Positions 53,653 through 61,170 of a DNA stretch of 64,000 nt are shown in pieces. The notes beneath the pieces were generated by a model. The model did no database searches. It had not been told where the DNA came from and saw nothing but the letters and a program-made list of their open reading frames with translations. Origin of the DNA: PWQG01 sp050486205. Its GTDB lineage: Bacteria > Pseudomonadota > Gammaproteobacteria > Pseudomonadales > Pseudohongiellaceae. The position numbers and the translations under genes are program-made. The stretch spans positions 248,001 through 312,000 of the forward strand of contig JBJHCW010000001.1 of the NCBI GenBank assembly GCA_050486205.1, in the 5' to 3' direction. Position 1 is the stretch's first letter. Each line of letters opens with the position of its first letter.

Positions 53653-54660
53653 TCATCTCCAGCCGGCCCTGTCCATCAGACGAACGGCCTCAGCGTTGTA
53701 GGTGCCCAGATCCTCCAGAGCAACGTCCTCGCCCCGGAAATCTCCCCACGCTGACAGAATGGCGCTGGTCTTTATTCCTTCGCGTACCGGATACTCGTTA
53801 TTGGCTTCGGCGTACCAGGTCTGCGCCTCTTCAAGCACCAGAAATTCCAGCAGCTGCCGCGCCGCATCGGCATTGGGCGCTGTACGCGTCAGGCCGGCGC
53901 CACTGGCGTTGACATGGACACCACCACCATCCTGATCGGGCCAGAACAGTCCGACACTTTCCGCCGTGCGACGATCCCGAGCCACCGGTGACTGCATCAT
54001 GCCGGCCAGGTAGTAGGTGTTCACAATTGCCACATCACACTGACCCGCAGCCACAGCGCTGATCTGGTCTCGATCCCCGCCCTGCGGAGAACGGGCAAAA
54101 TTGGCCACCAGCCCGCGGGCCCAGGTTTCTGTGGCATCCACACCCTGACGGCTGATCATGGCCGCCACCATGGACTGATTGTAGATATTGGAAGAGGATC
54201 GGACGCAGATTCGGCCGCGCCACTGGGGTTCGGTCAGCGCAGCATAGGAGGACAACTCATCGGCCGACACACGGTTTCGGTTGTAGACCAGCACCCGGGC
54301 GCGCAGGGACATGGCATACCAGTAGCCATCCGGATCACGATACCGCTCGGGCACCGCATCGGTCAGTATGTCAGAATGAACCGGCTGCAGCAGTTCCAGC
54401 TCACGGGCGCGATGCAGTCGCCCTACATCCACGGTCAGCAGAATATCGGCAGGCGAGTTGCGACCTTCCAGCTCCAGTCGGGTGATCAGTTCATCAGCGC
54501 CGCCAGTGACAAGATTCACCCGAATGCCTGTCTGCTCGGTAAAGCGGTCCAGAATCGGCTTGATCAGGTTTTCCTGTCGGGCCGAATACACATTGACCTC
54601 ATCTGCATGAAGAACGGGGGTCAGGGCCAACATCAATAACGTGATCAGAAATCTGCGCAT
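53653..54660 (-). CDS. fbpA: Ferric-iron periplasmic binding protein
   Basis: A 335-residue substrate-binding protein. The signal peptide is short (FLITLLMLALTPVLHA), and the mature part starts DEVNVYSARQENLIKPILD, the FbpA/FutA motif with the first iron-binding tyrosine region. Later blocks: GGADELITRLELEGRNSPAD, RNRVSADELSSY and NTYYLAGM with paired tyrosines that would ligate Fe3+. The ATG at 54660 has GGAG eight bases upstream. First gene of the operon, under a Fur-box-like site. Confidence 0.92.
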   Translation of the reverse strand: MRRFLITLLMLALTPVLHADEVNVYSARQENLIKPILDRFTEQTGIRVNLVTGGADELITRLELEGRNSPADILLTVDVGRLHRARELELLQPVHSDILTDAVPERYRDPDGYWYAMSLRARVLVYNRNRVSADELSSYAALTEPQWRGRICVRSSSNIYNQSMVAAMISRQGVDATETWARGLVANFARSPQGGDRDQISAVAAGQCDVAIVNTYYLAGMMQSPVARDRRTAESVGLFWPDQDGGGVHVNASGAGLTRTAPNADAARQLLEFLVLEEAQTWYAEANNEYPVREGIKTSAILSAWGDFRGEDVALEDLGTYNAEAVRLMDRAGWR

Positions 54661-54700
54661 CAGTACAGCTCCGGGGGCTCTGGTGGATTGCCTCAATGTC

Positions 54701-54725
54701 GCAAATGATAATTGATCTCATTTGC
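54701..54725 (-). promoter_or_regulatory. Fur-box-like operator of fbpABC
   Basis: GCAAATGA and TCATTTGC form a perfect inverted repeat around TAATTGATC. The core AATGATAATTGAT resembles the Fur hexamer consensus GATAAT. It overlaps the promoter -10 and spacer, an arrangement suited to repression by Fe-Fur. Confidence 0.72.
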
Positions 54726-54733
54726 ATTTGCAA
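54705..54733 (-). promoter_or_regulatory. Sigma-70 promoter of fbpABC
   Basis: On the minus strand TTGCAA (54733-54728) and TATCAT (54710-54705) are separated by exactly 17 bases. The transcript would start about 40 bases before fbpA. Confidence 0.65.
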
Positions 54734-54771
54734 TTCCCACTCACCCGGAAAGCGCCATTTCAAGGCGTTTT

Positions 54772-55785
54772 TCAACGCGCCTCTGCGGCATCCGCCTCCG
54801 CCCGTCGCGCACCGACCAGAATACCTGGCAAACCGTAATTGCCCTCATGACAGGCATACTCGTAGATCCGCTCATCCGTGGCATTGAAGCTCATCTCGCC
54901 GTGCCAGCGTTGCGTGTAATAAACCGGGTCGTCCACCGTGAACTCATACAGTATCTGGTCATCGGAGTAACGTGTGAAGCGCTCGATGACCACACCCTCC
55001 CTTGACAGGTTGACCGAGCCACTCTGCGCCTGCTGAGGATGCATATGGCGGGTTTCCACCACCAGAGTGTCGTCCTCCCATCTGCCCACCGAATCTCCCA
55101 GCCAGCGCTGCCAGCTTTCCGGGCGATGCTTCCCGTCGATGGGAATGATCCGCGCATCCTGATTCATTTCCACCATGATCATCAGATAGTCATCAATCTG
55201 CACAATACGGTAATTATTGTTGTACAGCACATTCAGCATCGGCGGTCCGCCGGTTCCACCAAAGCCGATCAGGCAACGCTCACCCAATGAGCGACCTTCC
55301 GGACCATCATTGTTCACCCACTGCGCCCGATACTGCTGCCGCAGCTGTTGTCCCTGCTCGGAATAGGGAATGCGTCCGTCTGGTGGATCAATGATCCAGG
55401 ACGTCCGATACTCACCGCGAACCAGGCCAAACTGCGCACCCGGATCTATCCAGAACGCGTTGTAACCGCGCCCCATCTGCAAATCAGAGCCGTCCAGCAG
55501 CTCTCCCGGCTGCAGATTGTCATCCGTGGCCTGACGCACATTCTGGGGGTGCTCGGCGGCAAAGCGGGCGAGCTCCTCAGGCGGGATCACCAGATCTTCG
55601 TAGCGCGCGGCGCGCTGCAATGTGGTTATCGAGGCATTGGACCAGGTACCCTGGAAATCCGGCCGCCCTTCTGGTGTGCGTGGCGGCTCGTAGGTATCGG
55701 CGGCATGGGTCAGGGTGGAAAGGCTCAATGCGGCGATGGCCAGCACTGGTACCAGGGGTCGCGGGGATACACTCTGCGTGGTCAT
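54772..55785 (-). CDS. Secreted protein of the PDxxGxW family (paralogue 1)
   Basis: A 337-residue exported protein of unknown function. After the signal peptide (LVPVLAIAALSLSTLTHAA) comes the family start motif RPDFQGTWSNASI. Central and C-terminal conserved segments are NNYRIVQIDDYLMIMVEM, GRWEDDTLVVETRHMH, ERFTRYSDDQILYEFTVDDP and YEYACHEGNYG. The same motifs occur in the gene at 58745-59671, showing that they are distant paralogues. Start: ATG 55785 has AGGAG upstream; ATG 55812 is an alternative. It is 3'-to-5' next to the iron importer and divergent from the haem-motif lipoprotein. I have no evidence for an enzymatic activity. Confidence 0.8.
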   Translation of the reverse strand: MTTQSVSPRPLVPVLAIAALSLSTLTHAADTYEPPRTPEGRPDFQGTWSNASITTLQRAARYEDLVIPPEELARFAAEHPQNVRQATDDNLQPGELLDGSDLQMGRGYNAFWIDPGAQFGLVRGEYRTSWIIDPPDGRIPYSEQGQQLRQQYRAQWVNNDGPEGRSLGERCLIGFGGTGGPPMLNVLYNNNYRIVQIDDYLMIMVEMNQDARIIPIDGKHRPESWQRWLGDSVGRWEDDTLVVETRHMHPQQAQSGSVNLSREGVVIERFTRYSDDQILYEFTVDDPVYYTQRWHGEMSFNATDERIYEYACHEGNYGLPGILVGARRAEADAAEAR

Positions 55786-56024
55786 GGTTCGGCAGCTCCT
55801 GTCAGTGTTCATTATTTCTTGTCATTGTTATTGTCAGTGGAACCAGAATGTTTCACGGTAAACCAGCCGCACAAGGCAATCAAGTCAGCATGGCGACCCG
55901 ACCACTGTCGGTGACATGCGCTGGCGCGGAATCAAAGAAGTGCGGCAAACACTGGCCAATTGATTTATCATGGTTCATTCACTTTGTGGACAATGGCAAT
56001 GATCACAGGCCCCTGCGGTCATGC

Positions 56025-56048
56025 GTCAACCATCAAGTCAACCATCAA
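56025..56048 (+). repeat. Two tandem copies of a 12-base repeat
   Basis: GTCAACCATCAA is repeated twice without change, 18 bases before the start of the haem-motif lipoprotein gene, in its untranslated leader. Confidence 0.9.
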
Positions 56049-56066
56049 CAGGATGCCGTCATCATC

Positions 56067-56585
56067 ATGAACAATCCGTTACCAAGAATCCTGGCCCTGA
56101 TGTCCTGCCTTGCACTGCTTGGCGCCTGTAGTGCCGACAATGAGCAGCCCGCATCGCCTTCTGCCACAGCCGGCGCCGCTGAAGAGCGCGCCCGCTACAA
56201 CACCGCGCTCAACATGCACGATTTCATGGACCTGGTGCTGGAACCGGTCGCGCAGAAACTCTGGCAATCAGCCGGCTGGATTGACGACCAGCACGAGGGT
56301 TACTACGAACTCTATCCCACCGACGATGAGGGGTGGCAACAGGTCAGGGAATGGGCTGCCATCATTGTTGAGGCAGGCAACGCCCTGGCATTGCCTGGAC
56401 GCGATGAATTCGGCGGCCCCTGGCTGACCTATACGCGAGCCATGAGCGATGTTGGCCTGACAGCCATGCAGGCTGCGCAGGAGCAGAACGAAGAGGACCT
56501 GTTCCAGTCCGGCGCACAGCTTTACAGCGTCTGTAATGCGTGCCACCAGGCCTACAATCCGGAAATGTCCCGATTCTTCGAGTGA
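56067..56585 (+). CDS. Lipoprotein with a C-terminal c-type haem motif
   Basis: A 172-residue lipoprotein (lipobox ALLGAC). The last part carries VCNACHQAYNP, a CxxCH haem-binding motif at about residues 156-160, very near the C-terminus as in cytochrome c' -like four-helix proteins. The helical middle (LNMHDFMDLVLEPVAQKLW, WAAIIVEAGNALALPG) fits that fold. The axial ligand would be inferred to be the His of the motif. It probably binds one haem in the periplasm. Followed after 15 bases by the HupE/UreJ-type gene, so the three genes 56067-57906 form a likely operon. Confidence 0.78.
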   Translation: MNNPLPRILALMSCLALLGACSADNEQPASPSATAGAAEERARYNTALNMHDFMDLVLEPVAQKLWQSAGWIDDQHEGYYELYPTDDEGWQQVREWAAIIVEAGNALALPGRDEFGGPWLTYTRAMSDVGLTAMQAAQEQNEEDLFQSGAQLYSVCNACHQAYNPEMSRFFE

Positions 56586-56600
56586 ACTGGCTGAAGCAGT

Positions 56601-57311
56601 ATGAGCAGCGACAGGCAAGGCAGCGCGTCCACCATAATGGCACTGACACTGATGGCAGCCCTGATTGCACTGCTGCCATCCGTGTTGTTGGCTCACAGCA
56701 TCGCCGAGGGTGACGCTGCCTTCGTATTGGGCGCCGACGGTCCCGCCGTGATCCCTTTCATCTATCTTGGCGCCAAACACATGGTCACCGGCTTTGACCA
56801 TCTGCTGTTCCTCGCTGGCGTGATTTTTTTCCTTTACCGCCCGATAGACGTGATCAAGTACGTCACCCTGTTTGCTGTCGGGCACAGCATTACCCTGATT
56901 TTTGGTGTACTGGCTGACATTCGTATCAACGCGCATCTCGTTGATGCCATCATCGGCCTGTCCATTGTCTACAAGGCACTGGAGAACATGGGGGCACTGG
57001 AGCGGCTCGGAAAATACCGTCCCGATACCCGCCTGGCGGTGTTTGTGTTTGGCCTTTTTCACGGCTTTGGGCTGGCCACGAGCCTGCAGGATATCTCACT
57101 GGCACCGGACGGCCTGCTGACCAACCTGATCAGTTTCAACATCGGAGTGGAGATTGGTCAGTTGCTGGCCCTGTTCTTCATGCTGATTCTGTTTACGGCA
57201 TGGCGCCAACGCGAAAGTTTCGTAAAATATGCATTTGTCAGCAACACAGTGCTCATGGCAGGCGGCTTCCTGGCCATGGGGTACCAGCTCAGCGCATACT
57301 GGTTGACCTGA
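56601..57311 (+). CDS. HupE/UreJ-family membrane protein
   Basis: A 236-residue protein with a leader/membrane helix and about six further helices. KHMVTGFDHLLFLAGVIFF, FAVGHSITLIFGV and FGLFHGFGLA contain the histidine-rich motifs of the HupE/UreJ_2 family, which are thought to move Ni2+ or other metals. No hydrogenase or urease genes are in the window. The following gene encodes a small anchored protein that is typically found next to this subfamily. A metal-handling role is inferred. Confidence 0.85.
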   Translation: MSSDRQGSASTIMALTLMAALIALLPSVLLAHSIAEGDAAFVLGADGPAVIPFIYLGAKHMVTGFDHLLFLAGVIFFLYRPIDVIKYVTLFAVGHSITLIFGVLADIRINAHLVDAIIGLSIVYKALENMGALERLGKYRPDTRLAVFVFGLFHGFGLATSLQDISLAPDGLLTNLISFNIGVEIGQLLALFFMLILFTAWRQRESFVKYAFVSNTVLMAGGFLAMGYQLSAYWLT

Positions 57312-57345
57312 GGACCGATTAGCGTGAAGAACAGGGAGTACTGAG

Positions 57346-57906
57346 ATGAATACACCGAACAACACTTCATCCAATCGCAAGATTGGCATCGCCACTGCGG
57401 TCGCCCTGGCTGCAGGCGCGCTGATTCTTGTTGCCGTGGTGCTGCCTGCCGAATTCGGCATCGACCCCTTGCGGACTGGCCAACTACTGGGGCTGACCGA
57501 AATGTCACAAAGCCCATCGGAGGCCAATACGGAAATGCACCAGGACCACAGCATTGACACCATCGAACTTGTCCTGGAACCTTTCCAGTCAGTGGAATAC
57601 AAGTTCCATATGGATGAAGGTGCAGCGTTGGTGTACTCCTGGCGCGCCAACGGCGAACTGTACTTCGACTTCCATGGCGAGCATTCGGGCATCGAGGATT
57701 ACGAGGAAAGTTTTGACAGCGGCGACGCATCAGAGCGCCGCGGCACCTTTGTTGCGCCCTACCCCGGTGTCCATGGCTGGTTCTGGGAAAACCGGAGCTT
57801 CGAAGAAGTCACACTGCGATTACATGCGTCAGGGTTCACTACCCAGGCTACCGAGTACCGGGACGGTGGTACAGCCGATCGTACACTGCGATCAGTCTTC
57901 GACTGA
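57346..57906 (+). CDS. Membrane-anchored periplasmic protein next to HupE
   Basis: A 186-residue protein with one N-terminal membrane helix (GIATAVALAAGALILVAVVL) and a periplasmic beta-rich domain. The motifs VLEPFQSVEYKFHMDEGAAL, ANGELYFDFHGEHSG and PGVHGWFWENRSFEEVTL match proteins annotated as transmembrane anchor protein that occur beside HupE/UreJ proteins. Several His residues (HQDHS, FHGEHSG) might contact metal. AGGGAG precedes the ATG by seven bases. Last gene of the three-gene unit. Confidence 0.78.
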   Translation: MNTPNNTSSNRKIGIATAVALAAGALILVAVVLPAEFGIDPLRTGQLLGLTEMSQSPSEANTEMHQDHSIDTIELVLEPFQSVEYKFHMDEGAALVYSWRANGELYFDFHGEHSGIEDYEESFDSGDASERRGTFVAPYPGVHGWFWENRSFEEVTLRLHASGFTTQATEYRDGGTADRTLRSVFD

Positions 57907-57943
57907 CGTTGCCCTGTCTGCCCTTATTGCCCGTCAGAAGCCA

Positions 57944-58039
57944 TCAACGTATGGCGTCGTGGCAACTCTCACAGGACATGTACAGATCATTGTTGAGCTC
58001 GATCAGGGTATCCATGTCGCGGAGTCCGACTGGCTCAAC
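57944..58039 (-). pseudogene. Remnant of a c-type cytochrome C-terminus
   Basis: Reading the minus strand to a TGA at 57946-57944 gives MDTLIELNNDLYMSCESCH followed by DAIR and stop. It contains a CxxCH haem motif near the C-terminus, as in the intact lipoprotein at 56067-56585. Going upstream the frame runs straight into the terminator hairpin at 58049-58079, so no N-terminal part exists. It is best explained as the tail of a lost cytochrome gene that once followed the DUF6152 gene. Confidence 0.6.
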
Positions 58040-58048
58040 AAACGGGCA

Positions 58049-58079
58049 AAAAAATACCCGCCAGTGGCGGGTATTTTTT
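58049..58079. terminator. Bidirectional rho-independent terminator
   Basis: A perfect 14-pair hairpin (AAAAAATACCCGCC / GGCGGGTATTTTTT) with an AGT loop. It lies about 140 bases after the anchored-protein gene (+) and 28 bases after the DUF6152 stop (-), and can end both transcripts. Confidence 0.88.
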
Positions 58080-58107
58080 GAGCTTATTGGTCATTCAGAC
58101 CTGTAGA

Positions 58108-58560
58108 TCAGGGCTGCTCTGTCGGATCAGAGCCATCGCGTGGTGCACCAATACCGGAGGAGCCCATAAACAACTTGGTGCCGTCCGGGAATGTGATATC
58201 GCGACCATTGGCACGACAGGCAGGCGTACACAGTCGGTCCTTGGACTGATAACCGGTGATCACCAGCTCTGTGCCAATCTGCAGCGAGTTACGGTTGATG
58301 CCGCGTCGAAGCAAGGTGTTTGGTGTGCCACCTTCAGCCATCCAGGCCTGCTCCGAGCCATCTTCATTGGTATGCATGATGTGGATCCAGCTGTGTGGAT
58401 TGATCCACTCCACACGTGTGATTGGTCCACGCAGCGCTACCGGCAGATCCGCATCAAACTCTGCGGAAAATGCGTGGTGGGCGGTTGCCGGTGTCTTGGC
58501 GCCCATCGCCATCACACCACCGGCGACAGCGGCTACGGCTACAAGTAACTTCATCTTCAT
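58108..58560 (-). CDS. DUF6152-family exported protein
   Basis: A 150-residue secreted protein. The signal peptide (LLVAVAAVAGGVMAMGAKTP) is followed by HHAFSAEFDADLPVAL, ITRVEWINPHSWIHI, GGTPNTLLRRGINRNSL and FPDGTKLFMGSSG, which are the conserved blocks of DUF6152. The function is unknown; genes of this family often lie near PDxxGxW proteins, as here. Two Cys (LCTPACRANG) could form a disulfide. AGGGG lies eight bases before the ATG. A promoter and an FNR-like site lie upstream. Confidence 0.85.
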   Translation of the reverse strand: MKMKLLVAVAAVAGGVMAMGAKTPATAHHAFSAEFDADLPVALRGPITRVEWINPHSWIHIMHTNEDGSEQAWMAEGGTPNTLLRRGINRNSLQIGTELVITGYQSKDRLCTPACRANGRDITFPDGTKLFMGSSGIGAPRDGSDPTEQP

Positions 58561-58663
58561 CGTATTCACCCCTTTCGTACTATCCAAACTGACAAATTTG
58601 ACTATCAGATTACGGGTACCAGCCTTAATGCCAGCTTAATGTCCGCGCAATGCGATTGTTTAC

Positions 58664-58693
58664 ATTATACCAAAGACCCTGCGCCCTGCACAA
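58664..58693 (-). promoter_or_regulatory. Promoter of the DUF6152 gene
   Basis: On the minus strand TTGTGC (58693-58688) and a perfect TATAAT (58669-58664) are 18 bases apart, about 100 bases before the DUF6152 ATG. Confidence 0.6.
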
Positions 58694-58728
58694 AACGCTC
58701 ATCTGACAGACGATGATGTTCACCGATT

Positions 58729-58742
58729 CTGATTCAGATCAA
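58729..58742 (-). promoter_or_regulatory. FNR/Anr-like box upstream of the DUF6152 gene
   Basis: On the minus strand TTGATCTGAATCAG differs by one base from TTGAT-N4-ATCAA. It is centred about 78 bases before the predicted transcript start. Confidence 0.45.
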
Positions 58743-58744
58743 GG

Positions 58745-59671
58745 TCAGAACGGCATCTGCATGTCTTCTATCGGTCGACCCAGTCGGAATCGCCCGTACA
58801 GTAGCTCTTCCACAAACTCGACACATTTGAACTGTGGCAGTTCGAAATTCTCTTCCAGTCGGCGATACAGTGGCATTCTGATGGTCCAGGGACGCTCATA
58901 AATGGCCGGATCCTCGATTGTTGCCGAGTATTCAATCACATTCTCGCTGACCATGGTGTAACGTTCTGTGACTTTGGACTCCCAGGTACGGTAGTTTCCT
59001 GCCCGGTCATACCAGGTGGAATCCAGCATTCCGGTCACCTCGACCACAAAGGTATCGTCTTCCCACCAGCCGTAGGACTGCCCCATCCAGGAATCAATAG
59101 GCGCCTCACCCGGATCTTCCAGATAGACGTTACGCACAGCTCCGGCGAAGGAGTAAGCAATGAAAAAAGCACTGTTGCTCTGGAATATCTGGAACGGATG
59201 CGGCAAATAGGTGGCACGAGGTACACCCGGCATATAACACTTGATTTCCGGATCCCGGGTCAACCAGTTCTCTCGGTTCTCATCGCGTTGCGCCAACGCT
59301 TCGGGCTTATAGGGGATATAACCGCCTTCCACCACACCTTCACTGGCCGGTACTGAACCAACCGCTCCCAGCGCCACCACTTCCGGTGCCGGCACCGGCA
59401 CAAAGTCGCCCGGAACCATGGCAAAGGCGGCCCTGGGCGGTGCAGGCTCGAGATTGTTGTTGGCCGTGGTCAGCACCTGCCAGATACCGTTGAGGTCCGG
59501 TTTTCCGTCAGGCGTTCTGGGTATGGCATTGGAGTTGGTCTGTGCCGATGCAGTCGGCGTCATGGCCGGAGAAGGCGCTGATGTGCCTTGTGAATCATCA
59601 GGTGTACATGCAAGGAAAGATACGGCTATCGCAGCGGAAAGCAATTGCAGTTTCTTGAGGCTTTTTGACAT
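58745..59671 (-). CDS. Lipoprotein of the PDxxGxW family (paralogue 2)
   Basis: A 308-residue lipoprotein (lipobox VSFLAC). After a Thr/Ser/Pro-rich linker it has TPDGKPDLNGIWQVL, then YLPHPFQIFQSNSAFFIAY, SYGWWEDDTFVVEVTGM, ERYTMVSENVIEYSATIEDP and FKCVEFVEELLYGR. These correspond in order to blocks in the paralogue at 54772-55785, and the shared W-E-D-D-T-x-V-V-E block is the clearest. Function unknown. GGAGG lies nine bases before the ATG. It is divergent from the PETase-like gene, with 163 bases between. Confidence 0.8.
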   Translation of the reverse strand: MSKSLKKLQLLSAAIAVSFLACTPDDSQGTSAPSPAMTPTASAQTNSNAIPRTPDGKPDLNGIWQVLTTANNNLEPAPPRAAFAMVPGDFVPVPAPEVVALGAVGSVPASEGVVEGGYIPYKPEALAQRDENRENWLTRDPEIKCYMPGVPRATYLPHPFQIFQSNSAFFIAYSFAGAVRNVYLEDPGEAPIDSWMGQSYGWWEDDTFVVEVTGMLDSTWYDRAGNYRTWESKVTERYTMVSENVIEYSATIEDPAIYERPWTIRMPLYRRLEENFELPQFKCVEFVEELLYGRFRLGRPIEDMQMPF

Positions 59672-59834
59672 TTTTATAATCCTCCCCATTCGGTGGCTCG
59701 ATATAACCATTATGCCTTGGGGCTGTCAAGCCGTTCGCGGCCAGTGGCGACAGGGCTGCGCGTACTGGTTTCTTCCGCCGTCAGACAACTTCGGGTATGC
59801 TCGCGAAACGATGCAGGAATAAAGAGAACAGGCA

Positions 59835-60722
59835 ATGACAAAGACAATCAAAAGACAGCTACTGACCATGTTCGTGGCGATGACCCTGGTGGTCATGCTA
59901 ACCGGCTGCGCCAGCGCGCCGGAACCGACTATCCACGGCCCCGACCCGACTGTCGAATCACTGTCACGCAACGGCCCTTTCGAGATTCGTGCCTATAACA
60001 CTGCGCCTGTTCCCGATGAGTATGCGCGCGCCACCATCTACTATCCGCTGGACACCGGGTCGAAAATCGGGGGCATTGCCATCTCACCGGGATTCACACA
60101 GGGTCAGCGCCATATCAACTGGTGGGGCTCGCGTCTGGCCTCTCACGGCTTTGCCGTGCTGGTCCTGGACACCAATTCTCCGCAGGATCGACCAGAAGCC
60201 CGCGCTGACGCCCTGATGGCCGGCATTGATACTCTGCAGGCAGAGAGCCGTCGCCGGGGCAGCCCGCTTTACAACAGAATTGATACGCAAAAAATGGCAG
60301 TGATGGGACACTCCATGGGCGGCGGCGGTGCAATGATCGCAGCAAACAACAACGGTCACCGATTGCGCGCGTCGATCCCGTTCACACCCTGGCAACCCGA
60401 CGCAGACTTCAGCAACACCACTGTGCCCACCCTGGTGCTGGCTGGTGAGTCGGATACCATTGCGTCGATTGTTGATCACGCCTGGCCACATTATGCGTCA
60501 CTGCCGTACTCAACGCACAGGGCTTATCTGGAGATTGCCAATGGTGATCACTTTATCGGGAACAACATCGGCGAGCAATGGCATCCGCTGCTGGGGCGTT
60601 ATGCCATTGCCTGGCTCAAGCTGTACATGGACCACGACCTGCGCTACGCCGAATTCATCTACGGCGACATCCCCAGGCAGGACGCAGAATACATTTCACG
60701 ATACTTTCTGTATCCCCAGTAA
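59835..60722 (+). CDS. Cutinase/PETase-like polyester hydrolase lipoprotein
   Basis: A 295-residue alpha/beta hydrolase lipoprotein (lipobox MLTGC, Cys25). The catalytic set follows Ideonella PETase and actinobacterial cutinases: Ser160 in VMGHSMGGGGAM, Asp207 in LAGESDTIAS and His239 in ANGDHF. Other shared blocks: SPGFTQGQ (oxyanion Phe87, where PETase has Tyr87), INWWGSRLASHGF, LDTNSPQDRP, Met161 and Trp186. PETase's Trp159 and Ser238 are replaced by His159 and Phe240, as in cutinases. The PETase-specific disulfide cysteines are absent. The polyester, lipid or other ester it cleaves is unknown. Ala at +2 suggests outer-membrane sorting. Confidence 0.88.
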   Translation: MTKTIKRQLLTMFVAMTLVVMLTGCASAPEPTIHGPDPTVESLSRNGPFEIRAYNTAPVPDEYARATIYYPLDTGSKIGGIAISPGFTQGQRHINWWGSRLASHGFAVLVLDTNSPQDRPEARADALMAGIDTLQAESRRRGSPLYNRIDTQKMAVMGHSMGGGGAMIAANNNGHRLRASIPFTPWQPDADFSNTTVPTLVLAGESDTIASIVDHAWPHYASLPYSTHRAYLEIANGDHFIGNNIGEQWHPLLGRYAIAWLKLYMDHDLRYAEFIYGDIPRQDAEYISRYFLYPQ

Positions 60723-60725
60723 GGC

Positions 60726-61100
60726 TTACTGGCGGGTACCAACAAAGGTGCCGCTGGCCATGCCTCCCAGATCCAGGGTACCGGTGACCGTGCCGTCGTC
60801 CTGCAGCTCACCGGTGTAGGTGACGGTACCCATGTCGCCGACCACGTCAAACTCGAACGTTTTACCCTCAACGGTGCCAGTGATGCCGGTATTCCCCAGC
60901 TGGCCGGCATAGGTGCCGGTCAGGTTGCCGCCATCGGCCTGACTCAGCGTGACCGTCGCCGTGCCACCACCCATTCCGGCAATTTCCACATCAAAACGCC
61001 AGGTGCCAGTCAGATCAGCGGCATGGACCGTGTGAGAAAGTACCAACAGTACCAGTGCCAACAATCCTTTGCACCATTGTCGAAAAGCTCTGTCAAACAT
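60726..61100 (-). CDS. Small secreted beta-rich protein
   Basis: A 124-residue protein with signal peptide (LLALVLLVLSHTVHA). The mature part starts ADLTGTWRFDVEIAGMGG and consists of repeated short Gly-Thr strands (GNLTGTYAGQLG, GITGTVEGKTFEF, GTVTYTGELQDDGTVTGTL). This looks like a small beta-barrel/lipocalin-like or repeat fold seen in several uncharacterised exported proteins. GAGGGA lies eight bases before the ATG at 61100; an ATG at 61121 is less likely. Convergent with the PETase-like gene, three bases between stops. Confidence 0.72.
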   Translation of the reverse strand: MFDRAFRQWCKGLLALVLLVLSHTVHAADLTGTWRFDVEIAGMGGGTATVTLSQADGGNLTGTYAGQLGNTGITGTVEGKTFEFDVVGDMGTVTYTGELQDDGTVTGTLDLGGMASGTFVGTRQ

Positions 61101-61170
61101 GTGTAAATCCCTCTTCTGCATTATCCAAACAATTATCGAACTACGTCACTACTGGATTCTTCCTGTGTTT

